Assembly: GCF_937890665.1 (NCBI RefSeq)
Contig: NZ_CALADU010000069.1
Span: 1-5,407 of the forward strand
Length of the DNA: 5,407 bases
Direction: 5' to 3'
Source: an uncultured Subdoligranulum sp.
Lineage (GTDB): Bacteria > Bacillota_A > Clostridia > Oscillospirales > Ruminococcaceae
This document shows, piece after piece, positions 1 through 4,583 of the stretch (positions are counted from its first letter, which is position 1; each line of letters begins with the position of its first letter). Below the pieces are notes generated by a model. The model made no database searches and was not told the origin of the DNA. It was given only the letters and a program-made list of their open reading frames with translations. A program made the position numbers and the translations under genes.

Positions 1-7
1 TGTTTCT

Positions 8-16
8 ATTATACCA
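8..16 (-). promoter_or_regulatory. Extended -10 promoter element pointing out of the left edge
   Basis: On the minus strand TGGTATAAT combines a perfect -10 box (8-13) with an upstream TG at one-base spacing, the extended -10 arrangement that can work with a poor -35. TTGACA also occurs (41-46), but 27 bases away, too far to pair with it. The gene served would begin to the left of position 1. Between here and the hairpin at 131-178 I see no coding region: the one open minus-strand frame reaching the edge has no ATG start. Confidence 0.42.
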
Positions 17-130
17 TAAGGGTAGAGCTTTTAGGGCTTTTGTCAACAGATCCAACTCTCGACACTACCCACCTTGCGCATAACTCTTGACGGCACCATC
101 GGCTGGGGGAAGCTATCGTTATTGAGTAGA

Positions 131-178
131 TAAAATCAGGCATCCATCTCCGTTTCTTCCGCTGGAGATGGATGCCTG
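131..178 (-). terminator. Terminator-like hairpin overlapping the stop codon of the DUF6809-like gene
   Basis: A perfect 15-bp inverted repeat (137-151 with 164-178) has a 12-base loop. On the minus strand it is followed by ATTTTATC. Its downstream arm contains the last codons and part of the TGA stop, so the final part of the protein is encoded by the stem itself. The T-run is short (four T), so termination may be moderate, but such a stem is unlikely by chance. Confidence 0.55.
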
Positions 179-423
179 TCCATTTCAAAGTGATTCAGTT
201 CGTATGCCAGTTCCCACGCCAGACGGAATCCGCAGATAAAACTGTCCACGGAGCGTTGCTCCGCAATCAGGCCTTGTGCGTCCATCCTTAGCACCAGTTT
301 TCTCTCGGGTTTTTCCAGGCTCTCGATAAGCTGCCGGTGACAAGTTTCGATTTCCTGCTCGGCTTCCTCCATAGGCACTGGAGTGTAAAATCTGTCATAC
401 AGTAGTTTCAGCGTGTCGTTCAT
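136..423 (-). CDS. Small DUF6809-like protein of unknown function
   Basis: A 95-residue soluble, acidic, mostly helical protein with no signal peptide or membrane segment. It begins MNDTLKLLYDRFYTP, followed by a Glu-rich helix (about 18-45) and the recognisable stretch VDSFICGFRLAWELAYELNHF (59-79). From memory, this pattern (an N-terminal LLYD.FY.P motif and a later DSFI.GFRLA motif) is that of the DUF6809 family of gut Firmicutes, whose members are of about this size and often sit in mobile or accessory regions. The function is unknown to me and I assign none. The start is fixed by the AAGGAGG site. It is separated from hsdS by 132 bases, so it is probably an independent unit. The last 14 codons form one arm and the loop of a perfect hairpin that overlaps the stop codon. 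It might be a small regulator or mobile-element accessory protein, but nothing in the sequence decides this. Confidence 0.8.
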   Translation of the reverse strand: MNDTLKLLYDRFYTPVPMEEAEQEIETCHRQLIESLEKPERKLVLRMDAQGLIAEQRSVDSFICGFRLAWELAYELNHFEMDRHPSPAEETEMDA

Positions 424-431
424 GTGCCTCG

Positions 432-438
432 CCTCCTT
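432..438 (-). promoter_or_regulatory. Strong ribosome binding site that sets the DUF6809-like start
   Basis: AAGGAGG on the minus strand lies eight bases before the ATG at 423. It rules out the earlier in-frame Met at 450, whose codons would cover this site. Confidence 0.8.
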
Positions 439-467
439 GTAGCAAGACACAATACTACAGATCAGAG

Positions 468-495
468 AAAATAGCCACTACAAAATTTGTAACAA
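468..495 (-). promoter_or_regulatory. Weak candidate promoter with palindrome before the DUF6809-like gene
   Basis: On the minus strand TTGTTA (490-495) and TATTTT (468-473), 16 bases apart, each match the sigma-A consensus at four of six positions. A perfect 13-base palindrome, TACAAAATTTGTA (479-491), fills part of the spacer and touches the -35, so it could be an operator. The rest of the 132-base gap between hsdS and this gene holds the ribosome site and only a broken inverted repeat (511-544). The promoter call is tentative. Confidence 0.35.
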
Positions 496-555
496 TCAAA
501 ACCTGCTGTACTGCTTGCCAGATACTAAAGCCATTGCCTGGCAGTGAAGGCCATC

Positions 556-2040
556 TCACTTTGCCAAAATAACTTCTTCATTCATAATTCGCAGAGCCTC
601 TTGCTCTAAGCAATACGCCTCATATCTTTTTTTGTTTGCCCCCAATGCCAACTCGTTAATATGTTTTTGCACGGCACGATCCTTTAGTAAAGGAATAGCA
701 ATTTGACGCACATGGTTATCATCAATTTCATCAACAACAGAGCCATATGTGAAACGAGCAATTAGTTGATGCCCATAATCGGAAGCAAGAAAAATATTCA
801 AATATCCGGCTATTTTTGAATTTGCGGGGATTACACGAATGATGTGCTCACTTGCTACCCAATGTTCCCAGTGTTTAGGTACTAAAGCTATTTTTCCGAT
901 AGTTCCACTTCTTGTGATTAATGTCATATTTTCGTGCAATTCCAACTGCTCACCTATCCGTTCCCCATGATGGGCTAACGATAAATACTTTTTATTGGAT
1001 GGATCCAACTCCCCAAGTTGCTTTCCACCGATAAAACCTCGGCCATGCCCTTCGTCTACATAAACGCGCTTAAACCTTCCCGGGAGAATAACTTCTTTAC
1101 TGATTCTGGAATCACCTATGGTGGTTATTTCATCTGCATTTTGATGTAGATGTGCTATGATAGCATCAACAATTGGTACATGGTAGGAGGCATCAAGACG
1201 CAAATTCATATTACTAAGTTTTACACTGTATGTGTCTACCGTCGAATCGCTTTTTTCCATCTTATAGATAGGTGGCAAATGTAGTTCTCCAACCAACAAC
1301 TGTGTTGCCTCATCTATCATTTCGTTGGATTCATCTCGCAACGCATAGGAGCGAACAATTAGATCATTAACCCTTTTTCGTAATTCTATAGGTGCGTTTG
1401 GAACAGTAATTTCTTCCAAGTGTCCTGGTTCAATATGGGTAATTACTGAACCATACCCATTTGTCCTCAGAATTAAATTTCCAACTTTTGATTTAAGAAA
1501 TGCGTAAACATACCCCAAATCATACTGTTCTTTGAAGGTGATACGGATTACATCATCAGAGAACACACACCTATCTAATGTTTTTGATACATAAGCTACG
1601 CTGCCTATTGTGCCACTACGCGTCAGTAGTAGGGTGTTTTTCTTCAAGCGAAGCTCATCCATATCACAATCCGCTAATCGTGATATATATTTTTCTGGTT
1701 TCGGATAAATATCTGTCATTTGTGAGGGAAGGTAAAATCCTTCTCCATACTCTCTGTCACAGTATATCCTTTTAAGACGACTCCGTTGAATCCAACCAGG
1801 ATAATAAGCTGTTTCAATTAAACCGTTATCGCCAGCAAGCGCTACTGTACCGTATATTTCTTTAGAGATTTTCTCCCTTGCTTGCTTAGCTTCCACATCG
1901 AAAACACTCGCCTCAAGACGTTTTCCTCGACTAACTACATCTGACAAACTGACAGAACACCACTTTACTGGCGATTCTTGAACTTCTATTTTGGGCTGTG
2001 TGGTGACCTCCAGCTGAAGCGCCAAATTACTGCTTACCAT
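556..2040 (-). CDS. hsdS: Specificity subunit with two target-recognition domains
   Basis: A 494-residue type I-style S subunit that would guide the fused nuclease-methylase to DNA. It is an internal duplication of about 235-240 residues. RLEAS (41-45) is echoed by RLDAS (281-285), RLKRIY (88-93) by RFKRVY (322-327), the identical TRSGTIG occurs at 140-146 and 376-382, and YGSVITHIEPGH (196-207) is echoed by YGSVVDEIDDNH (432-443). Each target-recognition domain is followed by a predicted helical spacer (about 218-252 and 453-491), giving the order TRD1-helix-TRD2-helix. S subunits of this layout usually bind a bipartite site with a fixed gap set by the helices. The target bases cannot be predicted here. 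The length is normal or slightly large for a complete two-domain S and there is no sign of breakage. It is the last gene of the operon. No second S gene, invertase or DNA-level TRD repeat is present, so phase-variable shuffling is not indicated. A confident terminator after the gene was not found. Confidence 0.92.
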   Translation of the reverse strand: MVSSNLALQLEVTTQPKIEVQESPVKWCSVSLSDVVSRGKRLEASVFDVEAKQAREKISKEIYGTVALAGDNGLIETAYYPGWIQRSRLKRIYCDREYGEGFYLPSQMTDIYPKPEKYISRLADCDMDELRLKKNTLLLTRSGTIGSVAYVSKTLDRCVFSDDVIRITFKEQYDLGYVYAFLKSKVGNLILRTNGYGSVITHIEPGHLEEITVPNAPIELRKRVNDLIVRSYALRDESNEMIDEATQLLVGELHLPPIYKMEKSDSTVDTYSVKLSNMNLRLDASYHVPIVDAIIAHLHQNADEITTIGDSRISKEVILPGRFKRVYVDEGHGRGFIGGKQLGELDPSNKKYLSLAHHGERIGEQLELHENMTLITRSGTIGKIALVPKHWEHWVASEHIIRVIPANSKIAGYLNIFLASDYGHQLIARFTYGSVVDEIDDNHVRQIAIPLLKDRAVQKHINELALGANKKRYEAYCLEQEALRIMNEEVILAK

Positions 2041-4055
2041 GACACTCCCTCCTGACGTTTCCATTCTGCAAAAATAGCAGGTACATCAGTTGTTTGGTCA
2101 TCTTCGACCTTTTTCTTTTGTTGGTGGGCAACGGTGCGATCCCCTTCTCCGGTTTCACCCAATACAAGCACACTGTCATTGTCGGGAATAAGGATTTCAT
2201 TGCCTTCTTTATCACGCTTGAAAATAGGGTTGCCTCGCTTATCATGTCCGACCTTTTCGACCATGGCCATAAAAATGTTGTAATCAGCCATGGTCCCAGT
2301 CTTTTCTTCTATATCTTTTTGTTCCTGTGTCTTTTTTTGTAGGAACAAAACAGACGTCTGAGTTCCATTTCGAGGCTGGAAGGTATCAACATGTAAGTCT
2401 ATACTTGCAATAATGCGATGATTTTTAATCATCCACTCACGGATATAACCAAGCCCAGGGGAACCAAGGATAGAATCGGGTAACACAATACCCATCCTAC
2501 CGCCAGGGAGCAAAAACTGAGTACAACGCTCGATAAAAAGAATTTCGGGTGGTACTGATGACTGTAAACGATCAGTCATTGTCCATGTACCGCTCTTTTT
2601 ATTATTTTCCCAAATATGTGCCAGTTCAAATTGTTCAAGAACAGCCTTATCTTTAATGGGAATCTTGCTGCCGAACGGCGGGTTTGTTACAATTACATTA
2701 AAGAAAGCAATGGTATTGTGATTCCTAATTTCTGTCTTTTTAATGCCTAATGCATCTGCCAGTCTGCTTTTAAACTCGTCCGACCACTCGTGGGGAGGCA
2801 GGAGAGAGTTTGTTTGGAGAATATTGCCGCTACCATCGTTGTTCATCACCATGTTCATCTTGGTAGCTTTAACAAGGTCAGGGTTGATATCAAATCCAAA
2901 GAAATTTGTAGAGGCCATTTCAGATATCTTATCCTGAAATGCTCTAATGCAATCAGCATCCCATTCTTTCTTAGAGAGACCAACTTGTTCAGAAAATTGC
3001 TTTTCCAACTGGTCAATCACATGGGTCATAGCAGTAACCAGAAAACCGCCCGTTCCACAAGAACTATCCAGCACCCGTTCATCAATCTTGGGATTAATCA
3101 TTTCGACTACCATTTTCATGACATTACGGGGTGTAAAAAATTCTCCGCGGTCACCACGTAAGTTTGCTCCAACTATCTCCTCATAAGCTTTGCCCTTAAT
3201 GTCGATGTTCGTATTAAGTAGGCTGTACCGTTGTAACTCACTTACTATATACGCCAAACTGCGAGGTGTCAGTTTAATTTCGTCATTGGCGTCAAAAATC
3301 TTTCCGTGCCGTTTCTTTACCTTTTCGAAAATCTTAGAAATACGTTTTTGCACAGTTAACTGACCATCTGGATTGGAACGTTCTTCAGAGGTAGTATAGA
3401 ACTCCAATGGATTTGGGATATTTCTTTCATCCTCAATTTTACAGAAAATAACCTTCAGTAGTTCAAAAAATGCGGGCTGTTTCTGCATCCCATCGTTTAC
3501 ATAGATGTGGTTGTGGCATGTCTTAAATACGAACAGAAGATTGTCATCTGAGGCATTTCTAAGGCTTTTTCTGGTTGGTCTATTAACATCATCCAGATTA
3601 CCATCTGCTGCGGGAATATCATTATATTCCATGAAGCAAATGTTTCCAGCCTCATCCAGATATTTACGAAACACAAATTTTTGAATACTATTTGTCCACA
3701 TGCCCCATTCGCAATTAGGGCAAACAGACATATAAGATTGCAACTGAGCAATGCCGTCTTTTGCGTTTCTGGCATCAACAGTTTCTTTCTTACATTCAAT
3801 GATCAGCTTGATTGTCGATTGTGTTTGCTCCTCACAATCTTTTTCCCAGATTACAATGTCAGCTCTCGGTTTGTTGGAACCTACCTGTAAAGTATACTCG
3901 ATTCTAATCTGGGATGGTAAATACTTATGCTCATTTACCAGGCGCTTTTCGATGGTCTGACGTACATATTCTTCAGGGGTATCATTCCGGAATTTCCCGT
4001 CAATATAATCACAAATTTTCCCATCAGGAATAACAATTACTTTTGCTTCAGCCAT
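2034..4055 (-). CDS. hsdM: Fused PD-(D/E)xK nuclease and N6-adenine DNA methyltransferase (RM subunit)
   Basis: A 673-residue restriction-modification chain. Residues about 25-130 form an HsdR-N-terminal-type nuclease domain: RADIVIW supplies Asp66, IIECKKE supplies Glu87-x-Lys89, and QLQSY (104-108) is the QxxxY motif of HsdR nucleases. Residues about 235-320 are the helical HsdM N-terminal region, ending in GEFFTPR (304-310). The methyltransferase core has motif I DSSCGTGGF (330-338, S-adenosylmethionine binding) and motif IV NPPF (458-461, the adenine-flipping catalytic site), followed by LPGGRMGIVLP (516-526). A polar tail follows from about 575. No helicase or translocase motifs occur, so it cannot work as a classical HsdR motor. 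RM fusions working with a separate S subunit are known from type IIB enzymes such as BcgI, and that is the closest architecture I know. Every catalytic motif seen is intact. It probably methylates one state of its target and cuts the unmodified state; the cutting pattern cannot be read from sequence. Its stop overlaps the S gene start by seven bases. Confidence 0.93.
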   Translation of the reverse strand: MAEAKVIVIPDGKICDYIDGKFRNDTPEEYVRQTIEKRLVNEHKYLPSQIRIEYTLQVGSNKPRADIVIWEKDCEEQTQSTIKLIIECKKETVDARNAKDGIAQLQSYMSVCPNCEWGMWTNSIQKFVFRKYLDEAGNICFMEYNDIPAADGNLDDVNRPTRKSLRNASDDNLLFVFKTCHNHIYVNDGMQKQPAFFELLKVIFCKIEDERNIPNPLEFYTTSEERSNPDGQLTVQKRISKIFEKVKKRHGKIFDANDEIKLTPRSLAYIVSELQRYSLLNTNIDIKGKAYEEIVGANLRGDRGEFFTPRNVMKMVVEMINPKIDERVLDSSCGTGGFLVTAMTHVIDQLEKQFSEQVGLSKKEWDADCIRAFQDKISEMASTNFFGFDINPDLVKATKMNMVMNNDGSGNILQTNSLLPPHEWSDEFKSRLADALGIKKTEIRNHNTIAFFNVIVTNPPFGSKIPIKDKAVLEQFELAHIWENNKKSGTWTMTDRLQSSVPPEILFIERCTQFLLPGGRMGIVLPDSILGSPGLGYIREWMIKNHRIIASIDLHVDTFQPRNGTQTSVLFLQKKTQEQKDIEEKTGTMADYNIFMAMVEKVGHDKRGNPIFKRDKEGNEILIPDNDSVLVLGETGEGDRTVAHQQKKKVEDDQTTDVPAIFAEWKRQEGVSW
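2047..2053 (-). promoter_or_regulatory. Ribosome binding site that fixes the hsdS start
   Basis: AGGAGGG on the minus strand sits six bases before the ATG at 2040, inside the last codons of the upstream RM gene. The alternative in-frame Met at 2064 lies upstream of this site and has no clear site of its own. The chosen start produces the overlap ATGGTAA with the preceding stop, a typical arrangement for translational coupling. Confidence 0.75.
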
Positions 4056-4305
4056 TGTCGTTCTCTCCATTTCTATCGTGCGGGTGGACATAGCGGATTA
4101 TATCTGACAAATCACAGTTCAGCGCATAGCAGATACGAGCAAGAACATCAAGATCGGGTCTTTTTATATTATTCTTACAATATGAATTCAACTGCGTCCG
4201 TTGCAAATTTGCTTTGTCTGAAAGCTGATTTTTACTAATTCCGTTTACCCTTAAATAATCGGCAAGGACAATATCGAAATGTCCATAATCAAACGGTTCA
4301 CTCAT
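4048..4305 (-). CDS. XRE/Cro-type HTH regulator of the restriction operon
   Basis: An 85-residue cytoplasmic DNA-binding protein. Residues 11-71 match the HTH_26 (YozG-like) branch of the Cro/CI superfamily. Visible features are a first helix at 11-20, the helix-turn-helix at about 24-45 (ISKNQLSDKANLQRTQL), and the family's hallmark C-terminal helix pair RICYALNCDLSDII (57-70). The tail after residue 73 is short and polar. The start at 4305 has a G-rich Shine-Dalgarno-like stretch (GGGGGAT) about six bases upstream; the ATG triplets just upstream of it are out of frame. The TGA stop overlaps the next gene's ATG by eight bases (ATGGCTGA). Its position as first gene under a promoter with a dyad suggests it controls the restriction-modification genes, like a controller protein. 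It is not a recognisable member of the classical C-protein family. An antitoxin role is unlikely, since no toxin partner is adjacent. Confidence 0.88.
   Translation of the reverse strand: MSEPFDYGHFDIVLADYLRVNGISKNQLSDKANLQRTQLNSYCKNNIKRPDLDVLARICYALNCDLSDIIRYVHPHDRNGENDNG
4063..4068 (-). promoter_or_regulatory. Ribosome binding site that fixes the nuclease-methylase start
   Basis: GGAGAG on the minus strand lies seven bases before the ATG at 4055. The two in-frame upstream Met codons (4091 and 4070) lack a comparable site at proper spacing, and starting there would extend the protein with a sequence lying inside the regulator gene. The start at 4055 is therefore preferred, giving an 8-base overlap with the upstream stop. 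Confidence 0.65.
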
Positions 4306-4326
4306 AACATCATCCCCCAGTTAAAA

Positions 4327-4354
4327 ATTATATCTCAAAAAGCAGATATGTACA
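4327..4354 (-). promoter_or_regulatory. Sigma-A-type promoter of the xre-hsdM-hsdS operon
   Basis: On the minus strand a perfect -10 box TATAAT (4327-4332) is preceded, after a 16-base spacer, by TGTACA (4349-4354), which matches TTGACA at four of six positions. Transcription would begin near 4320. That leaves a leader of only about 15 bases, just enough for the ribosome site of the regulator gene. The upstream hairpin at 4391-4438 insulates it. No separate promoter is evident in front of either downstream gene, so all three are probably expressed from here. Confidence 0.62.
4330..4349. promoter_or_regulatory. Candidate operator: perfect inverted repeat over the spacer and -10
   Basis: ATATCT (4330-4335) and AGATAT (4344-4349) form a perfect 6-bp inverted repeat separated by eight bases. 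It occupies the spacer, overlaps the upstream half of the -10 box and touches the last base of the -35. Its 14-base centre-to-centre spacing suits a dimeric XRE-family regulator, and the first gene of the operon encodes one. Autoregulation by repression is therefore the natural inference, but no binding site for this family member is known to me. Confidence 0.45.
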
Positions 4355-4390
4355 GTTGTAATTATTTGCAGGTGTCGGATATAGAACCGT

Positions 4391-4438
4391 AAAAATAAAA
4401 AGGTAGCTGTAAGCCATGTTATGACTTACAGCTACCTT
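4391..4438 (-). terminator. Second, free-standing terminator-like hairpin
   Basis: A perfect 14-bp inverted repeat (4400-4413 with 4425-4438) encloses an 11-base loop. On the minus strand the stem ends in TT and runs into TTTATTTTT (4399-4391), which fits an intrinsic terminator. No gene lies between it and the ackA terminator about 90 bases upstream, so it either backs up that terminator, insulates the restriction operon from read-through, or is left from a lost gene. The plus-strand side lacks a T-run, so it would act in one direction only. Confidence 0.6.
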
Positions 4439-4472
4439 CATTTGTGCCGTATCGATGTTGCCCCTTAGGGTA

Positions 4473-4514
4473 GGTTCACTTCATGTCCCTATGACATGGA
4501 ACAGTTTGGGAACC
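4473..4514. repeat. Nested inverted repeat in the ackA/restriction-operon junction
   Basis: An inner inverted repeat, CATGTC (4482-4487) and GACATG (4493-4498) around a five-base loop, is enclosed by an outer pair, GGTTC (4473-4477) and GAACC (4510-4514). A plus-strand run of six T follows at 4519-4524, but the outer stem is too far from the inner one and too weak to call a terminator. No coding sequence fits here. It could be a protein-binding site, a recombination or insertion scar, or chance. I do not recognise it. Confidence 0.3.
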
Positions 4515-4530
4515 GGGATTTTTTATCGGC

Positions 4531-4564
4531 AAAAAAGAACGGCGCTGGAAGATTTCCAGCGCCG
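4531..4564 (-). terminator. Intrinsic terminator of ackA
   Basis: A perfect 11-bp GC-rich inverted repeat (4540-4550 pairing with 4554-4564, three-base loop) begins 20 bases after the ackA stop codon. On the minus strand it is followed by GTTCTTTTTT (4539-4531 region). The strong stem, tight loop and U-tract make this a textbook Rho-independent terminator. It separates ackA from the downstream regulator/restriction operon. Confidence 0.88.
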
Positions 4565-4583
4565 CTCGTAAATAGTTTAGAAA

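Noticed and set aside
41..46. TTGACA on the minus strand as the -35 partner of the TATAAT at 8-13
   Set aside because: The spacing is 27 bases, far beyond the workable 15-19. No good -10 lies at the proper distance from it.
511..544. Inverted repeat after hsdS as the operon terminator
   Set aside because: Only seven of ten positions pair by Watson-Crick, the loop is 14 bases, and no T-run follows on the minus strand.
556..2040. Phase-variable S gene through recombination between its repeated halves
   Set aside because: The repeated protein motifs are encoded by different DNA (compare the TRSGTIG codons near 1606-1625 and 896-916). No invertase or partner S gene is present.
2034..4055. BREX PglX or other non-restriction methylase system
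   Set aside because: The protein is far shorter than PglX, carries an N-terminal nuclease domain, and is paired with a two-TRD S subunit. No BREX genes are in view.
1578..4238. Several plus-strand open frames of 60-120 codons within the hsdS and RM genes, and minus-strand frames at 2027-2245 and 3497-3799
   Set aside because: They lie opposite or out of frame with genes whose motifs are unambiguous, and their translations have no recognisable domain. They also lack convincing start context.
4048..4305. XRE protein as the antitoxin of a toxin-antitoxin pair
   Set aside because: Its only adjacent, overlapping partner is the nuclease-methyltransferase gene. No small toxin-like gene occurs on either side.
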